Source: Actinobacteria bacterium UBA5975 (lineage in GTDB: Bacteria; Actinomycetota; Actinomycetes; Nanopelagicales; Nanopelagicaceae). From it: DNA of 10,586 bases. Each line of letters begins with the position of its first letter. Within the stretch, counting starts at the first letter, position 1. The notes under the pieces were generated by a model. The model worked only from the letters and a program-made list of their open reading frames with translations. It did no database searches and was not told the DNA's origin. A program made the translations under genes and the position numbers. Positions 1 through 6,288 of this stretch are shown piece after piece. Where the stretch lies: the NCBI GenBank assembly GCA_002430075.1, contig DJBN01000087.1, positions 1,423-12,008 of the forward strand, in the 5' to 3' direction.

Positions 1-403
1 TTCAAGCCCTAGTTACATATCTGCGAAGTTCAATCCCATTGGATCCTTCACTCTACGAAATTTATCTCCTGGCGAACTTTTGGATGCGAAAGCGTTGAGC
101 AGTGATCAACAAGCGCTCACAAACCAGCAAGTCTCCGTAAGTATGCGTTTAGTAGATATTCCAGCACAGATTGCTCTCGGGGAGACTATAAATATCTACC
201 AGTTGCATGACTCACAAAATGGAGAGCTACCAGATAAACCGCAAAAGATTCTCAATCGCGCCTTCGTGAGTTCAATAGATCGCAAAGGAACCAACTTTGG
301 GGGAGAAGTAGCACTTACTATCTCCATCAATAGAGCCGATATTACAAATTTGCTCTGGGCTACATCGAGCGGTCGACTGGTAGCAATTCGAACTCATGGC
401 TGA
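1..403 (+). CDS. SAF-domain protein, CpaB/RcpC-like, C-terminal part (5' truncated by window)
   Basis: The reading frame is open from the left edge (first whole codon at base 2) to TGA at 401-403, so the true start lies outside the window. The first residues read SSPSYISAKFNPIGSFTLRNL, followed by SPGELLDAKAL. That pattern (hydrophobic residues, a 'dL.pGe.l' turn, then a conserved Leu) is typical of the SAF domain of CpaB/RcpC proteins, which are periplasmic or outer-face parts of Tad/Flp pilus machines. A second segment, VSVSMRLVDIPAQIALGETINIY, resembles the 'vsv.v....ggl.pGd.Vdv' part of the same fold. An internal TTG at 80 is not a plausible start because homologous sequence continues upstream of it. 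The gene overlaps the next one by 8 bp, which suggests translational coupling with the CpaE-like ATPase. The domain call is by eye, and the exact role is inferred from this neighbour. Confidence 0.6.
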   Translation, partial: SSPSYISAKFNPIGSFTLRNLSPGELLDAKALSSDQQALTNQQVSVSMRLVDIPAQIALGETINIYQLHDSQNGELPDKPQKILNRAFVSSIDRKGTNFGGEVALTISINRADITNLLWATSSGRLVAIRTHG

Positions 404-1487
404 TTTAAGTACCCAGAGCGCATTGACTGCCATAGGAGACCCGGCCTTCGAGGGATTTGTAGCAAGTACTCTCTATAGTCAAGGTTGGAGCATCACTTAT
501 AGAGCGCTAGATTTTAGATCCCTTATTGAAAAATTAGAAACTATAGGAAAGCAAAATCAGGTTCTACTAATCTCAACTGACTTGGAAGGTTTGACTCCAG
601 AAAGCATTAGCAAATTACAGAGCCAACATTTGACTATCTTCCTCTTTTCAGATGGTGATGATGCGAGTCTGGGCTATTCCCAAACAGTAGCTCGCCCCAC
701 TAGCGCTCTTGAGTTAATTGCGCTGGTTCGCGGATCTCTACGCACCCCGATGATTCGAGCACAGAATGAAATTTCCCAGAAGGTCCGAGCTAAAACAATC
801 GCTATTGCAGGCGCCCAATCTTCAAGTGGGTGTACAACATTTACAATCAACATCGCATCTGAATTGAGCCTTTCTGGAAAGAAAGTTCTCATTGTGGACG
901 CCCATGCACATTCTCCGGCGGTAGCAATTCTTTTAGGGCAGCGCGGGCTACACAGCACTCAAGAGGTGCGCAGTATTTCCCCCAATTTATTTGTAATCGA
1001 GATTACACAGGCAAATATTGAGAGTGATCTAGCAAGACTCAGCGGCGCCTTATCGACCTTTGATTTCGTGATGATTGACTTAGGGGCAATCAGTGAACTC
1101 GGGGAAAGTTTAAAAGGCAGGCGGTGGGAGAGCGAGGTTCTTATCTGGACCACCATCCATGGCGATGAGTTCTGGGTTCTATCGAAATCCGGATTGGTCG
1201 CCACTGAGAATCTTCGAAAATTAGCCCAAGAAATTTCTATCAATGCAATGAAACCGGATGTTAGTTTTATTCACACAATGGTTCAGCGCGGTAAGAGTGG
1301 AAAAATCAGAGAGGAAGCTTTTCTGACTCTAGTGATGCCCCTTCGTCCGAAACGAATATTCTCCATTCCTTTAGATTCAAGAAGTGCGATCAACGCTGAA
1401 CGTGAGCAGACGACCTTGAATGAGTCCAATGAACGTAGCCTTTTACGTAAGAGCATCGCCAGTATTGCAGGTGAAATTACCTCTTAA
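396..1487 (+). CDS. CpaE/TadZ-like MinD/ParA-family ATPase with degenerate P-loop
   Basis: This 363-aa protein has the order of CpaE/TadZ proteins: an N-terminal alpha/beta region (about 1-125) that may be an atypical receiver domain, then a ParA/MinD-like ATPase fold (about 132-340). Visible landmarks are the P-loop position IAGAQSSSGCTTFTINIA (136-153), the A' strand KVLIVDAHAHSPAVAILLG (163-181), and the switch II strand DFVMIDLG (223-230). In the deviant Walker A pattern (KGGxGKT) both lysines are replaced: Gln at 141 for the signature Lys and Cys at 146 for the P-loop Lys. Nucleotide hydrolysis may therefore be lost or altered. TadZ/CpaE proteins localise Tad pilus machines at the membrane or pole, and the upstream SAF/CpaB-like gene fits that. 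The start at 396 lies inside the preceding gene and has no clear Shine-Dalgarno, consistent with coupling. A generic ParA homologue is the alternative. Confidence 0.7.
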   Translation: MADLSTQSALTAIGDPAFEGFVASTLYSQGWSITYRALDFRSLIEKLETIGKQNQVLLISTDLEGLTPESISKLQSQHLTIFLFSDGDDASLGYSQTVARPTSALELIALVRGSLRTPMIRAQNEISQKVRAKTIAIAGAQSSSGCTTFTINIASELSLSGKKVLIVDAHAHSPAVAILLGQRGLHSTQEVRSISPNLFVIEITQANIESDLARLSGALSTFDFVMIDLGAISELGESLKGRRWESEVLIWTTIHGDEFWVLSKSGLVATENLRKLAQEISINAMKPDVSFIHTMVQRGKSGKIREEAFLTLVMPLRPKRIFSIPLDSRSAINAEREQTTLNESNERSLLRKSIASIAGEITS

Positions 1488-1506
1488 GGTCTTATAAGGT
1501 TCTCTC

Positions 1507-1896
1507 ATGCGCGGATACGTAGCTATGACAGCCCAAGAAGTTCAAGATTTTATCCTTGCTCAAAATCTTGAGGTATCTGATATCTACGCACCGACAAAGA
1601 AATTCATCGCTGATAACCACGATCTTGATGAAGAAGAGATTGAGTACATACTCTCAATGGTTGCAGCCGAGGATGCCGTAGAGATGAAGAGCGCAACATC
1701 CGATTTGGTCTTTGTACTCGCTTTCGAAATCCCAGAGAAGATTATCTCTGATAGCCATGACATGTCAGTATCTTTATCGGAACCTCTCCTTTGGGAGAAT
1801 CTCGAGTGTCTCTTCGAGGTCTCTGAAAATGGTGAGGAACTTACCTGGTTTGCGACACAAGAGATTTCGAGCCATGTAGATTCCTGGTTGAAATAG
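1507..1896 (+). CDS. acidic conserved-looking hypothetical protein (129 aa)
   Basis: I do not recognise this protein. It is soluble and acidic, with a run DLDEEEIEY (residues 39-47) and no membrane segment or signal peptide. The predicted character is an N-terminal helical half (1-60) followed by a beta-rich half with patterns such as DLVFVLAFEIPEK and NLECLFEVSENGEELTWFA. It sits 19 bp after the CpaE-like gene and 6 bp before pdtaS, so it is probably transcribed with one or both. The ATG at 1507 is preferred because AAGG lies 7 nt upstream, and the same bases also form TAAGGT, a -10-like hexamer 6 nt from the ATG. A second in-frame ATG at 1525 (MTAQEV) is possible. Coding is supported by an undisrupted frame fitted tightly between neighbours. 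Confidence 0.65.
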   Translation: MRGYVAMTAQEVQDFILAQNLEVSDIYAPTKKFIADNHDLDEEEIEYILSMVAAEDAVEMKSATSDLVFVLAFEIPEKIISDSHDMSVSLSEPLLWENLECLFEVSENGEELTWFATQEISSHVDSWLK

Positions 1897-1902
1897 GCTT
1901 CC

Positions 1903-3375
1903 ATGGCATCAATTGAAGATTACGTAAAGGAACGTAGCGCACTGTCCCCGATTCAGATTCATAGACTTCGCGAGCTAACTGCGGATTGGCAGCTTCTCTC
2001 TGATTTATCTTTTGCAGACTTAATTCTCTGGGTTCCATTACGTAAGAATTTTAAGAGTTGGCCAACGGGATATATTGCAGTCGCACACATCCGTCCTACG
2101 ACTTCCGCCACACTCTTTGCGCACGATGTGATTGGGAAAGAGATTGCTTACGGTTCTCGCCCGCACATAGACCACGCGCTTGCTGGCGCAGAGATTGTTC
2201 GTGATACCCAGCCAGAACAGGTAGGCGAGCATTTAGTCAAGGAAGAGACAATTCCAGTTATTCTTGATGAGACTGTTATCGCAGTAATTTCTCGCCACCG
2301 CGATTCAGAGTTAATGCGCCAACCTAGTCGCCTTGAATTAAATTATCGGGAAATTGCGCACAATCTTTACAGGATGATTTTAGAAGGAACATTTCCTTAT
2401 CCCGATGCTGGCTCACTCTTCGATCCAACTCCACGCGTAGGCGATGGGCTAATTCGCCTCGATGTTAATGGAGTTGCCTCGTATGCAAGCCCTAATGCGA
2501 AATCTGCACTCAGCCGACTTGGATGGATGAGTGATATAGAAGGCCATAAGTTGGGTGATGTTGCACAGTCTTTAGCCAACGTGCGTCCTGATGCTCACGA
2601 AGAGACTGTAGCATTTGGCCTTGCAGGTAAATCTATGAAGCGAGTTGAAATTGAGAATATCGGCGGGACAATTGATTTCACCGTGCTTCCACTTCTGCAA
2701 TCTGGTGATCGAATCGGCGCAATTGTTCTGCTCAATAACGTTACCGAGCTTCGGCGTCGCGAACGTGAGCTTGTCACTAAGGATGCAACGATCCGCGAGA
2801 TCCACCATCGAGTAAAGAATAATTTGCAGACTGTTTCGGCTCTTCTCAGGCTACAAGCGCGGCGAATAGATGATCCTGGAGCAAGTGCTGCACTTAACGA
2901 GGCAGTTCGACGGATCGCATCGATTGCCTTGGTACATGAAACTCTTTCAAGTAGTCGAGACTCCTCGGTGGCATTTGATGACGTTCTAGATAGCTTGGTC
3001 TCACACGCACTCGAACTCAGCCCTCGAATGAGCGAGCTAACGATTGAACGAACTGGACTTTTGGGTTCCCTCGAACCTCGCATCGCAACCCCGCTTGCCC
3101 TGGTCATCACAGAGTTGATCCATAACGCGCTAGAACATGGCCTTGCCACAGAAGGGTTAACCCTGGGCATCCATCTCTCAACTAGCGGCTCAGAGTTATC
3201 GGTCACGATTTCAGACGATGGAGTTGGCTTGCCCGAAGGGTTCGATATTGCGACTTCGCCCAACTTAGGACTTCAGATTGTGCGAACTCTTACTGAGAAT
3301 GAGCTACGAGGAACGTTATCGTTGATATCTGATGAGAATGAGACAAAGGCAATACTTACTTTTCCAAACGTCTAA
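1903..3375 (+). CDS. pdtaS: PdtaS-like sensor histidine kinase
   Basis: This 490-aa cytosolic kinase matches mycobacterial PdtaS (about 500 aa) in size and layout. The N-terminal H_kinase_N/GAF-like domain spans about 10-150, a PAS-like segment about 180-285, the HisKA_2 dimerisation domain about 290-355, and HATPase about 380-488. The phospho-acceptor box is REIHHRVKNNLQT (299-310; His 301 or 302). The ATP-binding N-box is ELIHNALEHG (Asn 408), the G1 box is SDDGVGLP (437-444), and the G2 box is NLGLQIV (454-460). There are no membrane spans. In mycobacteria the partner is the ANTAR-domain RNA-binding antiterminator PdtaR, which is encoded elsewhere there and is not in this window. The ATG at 1903 has only a weak AGG 5 nt upstream and follows the previous stop by 6 bp, consistent with an operon. 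The gene ends 7 bp from the convergent whiB1 stop, the same pairing as in mycobacteria. Confidence 0.92.
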   Translation: MASIEDYVKERSALSPIQIHRLRELTADWQLLSDLSFADLILWVPLRKNFKSWPTGYIAVAHIRPTTSATLFAHDVIGKEIAYGSRPHIDHALAGAEIVRDTQPEQVGEHLVKEETIPVILDETVIAVISRHRDSELMRQPSRLELNYREIAHNLYRMILEGTFPYPDAGSLFDPTPRVGDGLIRLDVNGVASYASPNAKSALSRLGWMSDIEGHKLGDVAQSLANVRPDAHEETVAFGLAGKSMKRVEIENIGGTIDFTVLPLLQSGDRIGAIVLLNNVTELRRRERELVTKDATIREIHHRVKNNLQTVSALLRLQARRIDDPGASAALNEAVRRIASIALVHETLSSSRDSSVAFDDVLDSLVSHALELSPRMSELTIERTGLLGSLEPRIATPLALVITELIHNALEHGLATEGLTLGIHLSTSGSELSVTISDDGVGLPEGFDIATSPNLGLQIVRTLTENELRGTLSLISDENETKAILTFPNV

Positions 3376-3382
3376 ATAATTT

Positions 3383-3649
3383 TTAAGAGTGAGCGTTTTC
3401 AGCAAGGCGAGCACGGTTACGAGCAGCGCGGCGCTTGAGCGCACGACGTTCATCTTCAGATAGTCCGCCCCAGACTCCCGCATCTTGTCCCGATTCGAGC
3501 GCCCAGGCAAGACACGCATCTTTAACTATGCATCGGTTACAAACTTTTTTTGCTTCTTCAATCTGTGTAATTGCAGGTCCAGTATTTCCTACTGGGAAGA
3601 AGAGCTCAGGATCTTCATCACGACATGCAGATTGGTGTCTCCAGTCCAT
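3383..3649 (-). CDS. whiB1: WhiB1-type iron-sulfur transcription factor
   Basis: An 88-aa WhiB-like protein. It carries the four cluster-binding cysteines C9, C37, C40 and C46 (C...CxxC.....C), the turn motif GVWGG (58-62) and the basic C-terminal stretch RRALKRRAARNRAR for DNA contact. The opening MDWRHQSACRDEDPELFFP and the segment GVWGGLSEDERRALKRR are nearly those of mycobacterial WhiB1, hence the symbol. Family knowledge: WhiB1 holds a nitric-oxide-sensitive [4Fe-4S] cluster, binds the primary sigma factor region 4, and is essential in Mycobacterium tuberculosis. The start is fixed by a strong AAAGGAG (complement of 3657-3663) 7 nt before the ATG. It is convergent with pdtaS and lies about 170 nt downstream of a tRNA-Arg on the same strand. 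Confidence 0.97.
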   Translation of the reverse strand: MDWRHQSACRDEDPELFFPVGNTGPAITQIEEAKKVCNRCIVKDACLAWALESGQDAGVWGGLSEDERRALKRRAARNRARLAENAHS

Positions 3650-3656
3650 GGCTCAA

Positions 3657-3663
3657 CTCCTTT
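3657..3663 (-). promoter_or_regulatory. Strong Shine-Dalgarno of whiB1
   Basis: On the minus strand this reads AAAGGAG, 7 nt before the ATG at 3649. It is the best ribosome binding site in the window and decides the whiB1 start. Most other genes here have weak sites or none. Confidence 0.9.
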
Positions 3664-3675
3664 CAAAATTCGCTC

Positions 3676-3712
3676 GAATGTGCGGCGACTAGTGCGCGCA
3701 AGGGAGACATTC
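3676..3712 (-). promoter_or_regulatory. Bulged stem-loop in the whiB1 leader
   Basis: On the minus strand GAATG (3712-3708) can pair with CATTC (3680-3676), and inside it TGCG with CGCA, closing a 12-nt loop. The structure would lie about 13 nt upstream of the Shine-Dalgarno if the transcript begins further up. A possible -10 (TAAGTT, minus strand, within 3720-3730) lies just upstream. No T-run follows, so it is not a terminator. Its function is unknown, and it may be chance. Confidence 0.25.
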
Positions 3713-3820
3713 TGCCTCTTCTAACTTATATAAACAAGAAGGAAGCGAAAATGTTTCTATTAATCAGGGTGATTTGCATCCCTTTCGTAAAGATTTCATA
3801 TATTTATCGGAATCTTTGAG

Positions 3821-3895
3821 TGGTGCCCCCGACAGGAATCGAACCTGTGCACCTGCCTCCGGAGGGCAGTGCTCTATCCCCTGAGCTACGGGGGC
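3821..3895 (-). tRNA. tRNA-Arg (anticodon CCG) with encoded CCA
   Basis: The minus strand folds into a full 75-nt cloverleaf. The acceptor stem is GCCCCCG/CGGGGGC, the D stem GCTC/GAGC, and the anticodon stem CTGCC/GGCAG with loop CTCCGGA (anticodon CCG, decoding CGG). A 4-nt variable loop (GTGC) follows, then the T stem ACAGG/CCTGT with loop TTCGATT, discriminator A, and a genome-encoded CCA at 3823-3821. All stems pair perfectly. It is divergent from msrA, with 27 bp between the mature 5' end and the msrA ATG, and is upstream of whiB1 on the same strand. Confidence 0.97.
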
Positions 3896-3904
3896 GCAGG
3901 TAGG

Positions 3905-3914
3905 AGTGTAGGTT
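3905..3914. promoter_or_regulatory. Overlapping divergent -10 elements for tRNA-Arg (-) and msrA (+)
   Basis: On the minus strand TACACT (3910-3905) lies 9 nt before the mature tRNA 5' end. On the plus strand TAGGTT (3909-3914) lies 8 nt before the msrA ATG. Both fit the actinobacterial TANNNT -10 pattern and share two bases. No convincing -35 elements were seen. With only 27 bp between the two genes, some such overlap is forced. Confidence 0.4.
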
Positions 3915-3922
3915 ATCTGACT

Positions 3923-4444
3923 ATGAACAGTTCAGAGAAAGCATATTTTGCAACTGGTTGCTTTTGGGGCGCTGAAAGACGTTATTGGGTATTAGATGGA
4001 ATTATCTCAACCAGCGTTGGATATATGGGCGGAGTTCGCGCTAATCCTTCATACGAGCAGGTTTGTACGGGCGTTACAGGGCATGCAGAGATGGTTGAGG
4101 TGACTTTCAATCCTGAGAAAGTTACCTATCGCAGATTACTCGAAGAATTTTGGGTTATGCATGATCCAACCTCTCTCAATCAACAAGGTGGAGATATCGG
4201 AACTCAATATCGAAGCGCTATCTATACAACGTCAGATTCTCAGCACCTTCAAGCAGAAGCGACTCGCGATATTTACCAGGCCGTTCTTACGCGCGAGGGC
4301 CTAGATTCCATTGTTACTGAGATCGAAAGCGCCCAAGACGCTCCTTATTATTTAGCTGAGGAATATCATCAAAGGTATCTTGAGAAAAATCCCAATGGTT
4401 ACGACTGCCATTCATCTACCGGTGTGAACTTCCCAGCTATCTAG
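3923..4444 (+). CDS. msrA: Peptide-methionine (S)-S-oxide reductase MsrA
   Basis: MsrA reduces the S epimer of methionine sulfoxide in proteins and free methionine, using thioredoxin-type electrons. This 173-aa protein carries the active-site box GCFWG with catalytic Cys 13, then GYMGGVRANPSYEQV, TGHAEMVEV, HDPTSLNQQGGDIGTQYRS and YHQRYLEKNPNGY, all family hallmarks in order. A Cys near the C-terminus (about 162, in YDCHSS) is a candidate resolving cysteine. A longer frame opens at GTG 3869, but that codon lies inside the tRNA, so the ATG at 3923 (MNSSEKAYF) is chosen. There is no good Shine-Dalgarno at a usual distance (AGGAG is 16 nt away), and a TAGGTT hexamer 8 nt upstream suggests a leaderless mRNA. 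The stop TAG overlaps the stop of the convergent glycosylase gene. Confidence 0.95.
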   Translation: MNSSEKAYFATGCFWGAERRYWVLDGIISTSVGYMGGVRANPSYEQVCTGVTGHAEMVEVTFNPEKVTYRRLLEEFWVMHDPTSLNQQGGDIGTQYRSAIYTTSDSQHLQAEATRDIYQAVLTREGLDSIVTEIESAQDAPYYLAEEYHQRYLEKNPNGYDCHSSTGVNFPAI

Positions 4445-5073
4445 CTAAGTGCTCGCCAGCAATACCAGGCAACCACACTGCGGTATGGACGAAACTTGTC
4501 ACCCTTACCTTCAAGGACCTTTGGGTCAATCTCTTCTTTCAAAGCGTAAATCTTCTCCCAGCCTCGCCTGACTCCAAGATCACCTGTTGGCCAGATATCA
4601 AGTCTGCCAAGTTGGTGCATCATAAACATATCAACCGTCCATGGACCGATACCCCACAGCCCCGTCAGTTGGTCAAAGATAAATTGATCATCATTAATTT
4701 CATGAAGTTGATTTATTTTTATCCGCTTGGAAAGAGCGGCATCTGCTAAACCCTGAATAGTTTTATACTTTGCACCCGAAACGCCCGCAGCGCGCATATC
4801 CGCTTCGGATATTCCCGCGATACGTGCTGGTAATACTCGCCCCTTGGCTAGATCCTTAATACGACCATAAATAGTATCTGCAGCCTTTACCGCCAATTGC
4901 TGAGAGATTACAGATTCGACCAGCGCTTCAAAGTGTGTAACAGGATTTGGATTTCTTCCTAATGTACAGAGTGGATACGCCAAAATTATTTTTGCAATGA
5001 GGGCATCTTTTGTAGACAGTTCCTTGACTATATTCTTCATTTGACGTTGAGTGATTAGTGCTTGGCTGGGCAT
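4441..5073 (-). CDS. DNA-3-methyladenine glycosylase II family (AlkA-like HhH-GPD) protein
   Basis: This enzyme should excise alkylated bases in base excision repair. The 210-aa protein has the HhH-GPD core: FEALVESVISQQLAVKAA (helix typical of AlkA/Mag), then the helix-hairpin-helix LTGLWGIGPWTVDMFM (about 136-151), then WPTGDLGVRRG, whose Asp (about 165) is at the catalytic position. There is no C-terminal four-cysteine cluster, so it is not an EndoIII/MutY-type Fe-S member. The frame continues upstream to 5235, but the extension lies antisense in the patB-like gene and has no family features. ATG 5073 is chosen because TACTCT (5085-5080) lies exactly 6 nt upstream, the leaderless pattern seen at other genes here; ATGs at 5109 and 5040 are alternatives without good ribosome sites. 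It is convergent with msrA (shared CTAG) and divergent from the patB-like gene. Confidence 0.88.
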   Translation of the reverse strand: MPSQALITQRQMKNIVKELSTKDALIAKIILAYPLCTLGRNPNPVTHFEALVESVISQQLAVKAADTIYGRIKDLAKGRVLPARIAGISEADMRAAGVSGAKYKTIQGLADAALSKRIKINQLHEINDDQFIFDQLTGLWGIGPWTVDMFMMHQLGRLDIWPTGDLGVRRGWEKIYALKEEIDPKVLEGKGDKFRPYRSVVAWYCWRALS

Positions 5074-5079
5074 AGATAA

Positions 5080-5085
5080 AGAGTA
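5080..5085 (-). promoter_or_regulatory. -10-like TACTCT for leaderless start of the AlkA-like gene
   Basis: The minus strand reads TACTCT-TTATCT-ATG, placing the hexamer 6 nt before the start, so transcription would begin at or next to the A of the ATG. No Shine-Dalgarno is present. The same hexamer and spacing occur at 6277 and 8843. No clear -35 was found. Confidence 0.5.
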
Positions 5086-5095
5086 TTGAGAGTGA

Positions 5096-5101
5096 CATAC
5101 T
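5096..5101 (+). promoter_or_regulatory. -10-like CATACT for leaderless start of the patB-like gene
   Basis: CATACT-AAGTCC-ATG puts a near-consensus -10 hexamer 6 nt before the ATG at 5108, and there is no Shine-Dalgarno. It faces away from the AlkA-like promoter, and the two hexamers are 10 bp apart. RNA polymerase binding at one promoter would probably interfere with the other. Confidence 0.42.
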
Positions 5102-5107
5102 AAGTCC

Positions 5108-6271
5108 ATGAGCGACCTACGGGCATTTGATCTCAGCGAATTACAGACGCATCGCAGTGAAAAGTGGAGAACATTTCCAAAAGATATTCTTCCACTGCCT
5201 GTCGCTGAGATGGATTTTCCAGTTGCAGATCCCATACGTCAGACGCTACGCGAGATGATTGATCACTCTGATCTTGGATATCTAGGTTCGATTCCTGAAA
5301 TGGGAGTAGCCTTTTCAAGTTTTGCCAAACGCCGTTGGGGCTGGGACGTTGACCCACTCCAAGTACGAATTGCCGCCGATGTCGGAGTAGGAATTGTAGA
5401 AGTTCTTCGAGTTATCACTAAACCTGGCGATAAAATTCTTATCAACTCTCCCGTCTATCCAAATTTCTGGACGTGGTGCACCGAAACTCATCTGGAGCAG
5501 ATTGATGTCCCACTGACTCAATCTGAGCAGGAAATAAATGGCAGCAATTGGATTCTTGATTGGGATGGCATTGAAAAAGCATATGCATCTGGAATCAAAG
5601 CTCACTTAATAAGCAACCCTCATAACCCACTGGGGCGAATCTATACCCGAGACGAGTTATCGCGATTGGCCGAACTTGCAAAGAAAAATAACGTCTATTT
5701 ATTGAGTGATGAAATCCATGCACCGCTTACATATTCAGAGCAAAAGTTCACTCCATTTTTGGCCGTATCAGAGACAGCCCGCGAAGTGGGAATAACTATC
5801 ACAGCTGCGAGTAAGGGATGGAATATCGCAGGGCTCAAGTGCGCAATTATCGTGACCGAGAATGCGGCAGTTCACGAGGTTCTTAGCGCAATTGCTCCGG
5901 CTACTCATTATCGAGCATCTCTACTAGGTGCATTTGCGAGCGTGACTGCCTTCGAACAGGGTGAGCCATGGCTCGATTCCTTGATGGTTCAGCTCGACCA
6001 TAATCGAAAATTAGTGGAGGATCTGATTGCTTTAAAGACTCCTGGTGTTGGTTATCGAATACCTCATTGCTCGTATTTAGCATGGCTTGATCTAACCTCT
6101 TTTAATCTAGGCCAAGACCCTTCGACCGTTCTGCTAGAACAGGCCAAGGTAGCTTTTGTCCCAGGCGCTCGATTTGGTTCTCAGTCGTCACAATTTGTTC
6201 GCCTCAATTTTGCAACGAGCCCCGAGATTCTTGAAGAGGCCTTTAATCGCCTAGCCACAGTACTTCACTAA
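5108..6271 (+). CDS. patB: PatB/MalY-like PLP-dependent C-S lyase (class I/II aminotransferase fold)
   Basis: This 387-aa fold-type I PLP enzyme has the usual family length. Motifs in order: RSEKW near the N-terminus, LPVAEMDFPVA (30-40, the MalY/PatB 'WVADMDF' site), SNPHNPLGR (169-177), SDEIHAPL (200-207, Asp 201 for the pyridine nitrogen), SKGWNIAGLKCA (235-246, Lys 236 for the Schiff base), and FVRLNFA (363-369, Arg 365 for the carboxylate). The MalY/PatB group cleaves C-S bonds of cystathionine, cysteine or cysteine conjugates to give thiol, pyruvate and ammonia. The true substrate cannot be read from the sequence. The start gives the expected N-terminus and follows CATACT by 6 nt. It is followed after 17 bp by a second PLP enzyme of sulfur amino acid metabolism, so the pair probably works together in methionine or cysteine supply. 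Confidence 0.9.
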   Translation: MSDLRAFDLSELQTHRSEKWRTFPKDILPLPVAEMDFPVADPIRQTLREMIDHSDLGYLGSIPEMGVAFSSFAKRRWGWDVDPLQVRIAADVGVGIVEVLRVITKPGDKILINSPVYPNFWTWCTETHLEQIDVPLTQSEQEINGSNWILDWDGIEKAYASGIKAHLISNPHNPLGRIYTRDELSRLAELAKKNNVYLLSDEIHAPLTYSEQKFTPFLAVSETAREVGITITAASKGWNIAGLKCAIIVTENAAVHEVLSAIAPATHYRASLLGAFASVTAFEQGEPWLDSLMVQLDHNRKLVEDLIALKTPGVGYRIPHCSYLAWLDLTSFNLGQDPSTVLLEQAKVAFVPGARFGSQSSQFVRLNFATSPEILEEAFNRLATVLH

Positions 6272-6276
6272 GCGAT

Positions 6277-6282
6277 TACTCT
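6277..6282 (+). promoter_or_regulatory. -10-like TACTCT for an internal leaderless start
   Basis: TACTCT-TAGCCA-ATG lies in the 17-bp gap between the patB-like gene and the following PLP enzyme gene. The hexamer begins 6 bp after the upstream stop, and no Shine-Dalgarno is present. The second gene may therefore have its own promoter even though it looks like part of an operon. Confidence 0.5.
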
Positions 6283-6288
6283 TAGCCA

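Noticed and set aside
2595..3263. 222-codon open frame on the minus strand inside pdtaS
   Set aside because: It is fully antisense to a kinase with all catalytic boxes, its product is Ser/Arg-rich without any domain pattern, and there is no ribosome site.
3766..3785. GGGTG...CATCCC hairpin as a terminator for the tRNA
   Set aside because: The stem is only 5 bp with a bulge and no T-run follows on the minus strand.
3435..3819. Three plus-strand open frames over whiB1 and its leader
   Set aside because: They are antisense to whiB1, whose cysteine pattern and ribosome site are unambiguous, and the products look random.
3869..3922. GTG-initiated longer msrA
   Set aside because: The start codon and the first codons are inside the tRNA-Arg gene, and the MsrA family begins at the later ATG.
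5074..5235. N-terminal extension of the AlkA-like frame into the patB-like gene
   Set aside because: The extra residues show no family features and lie antisense to conserved PatB sequence; the TACTCT-N6-ATG at 5073 gives a better start.
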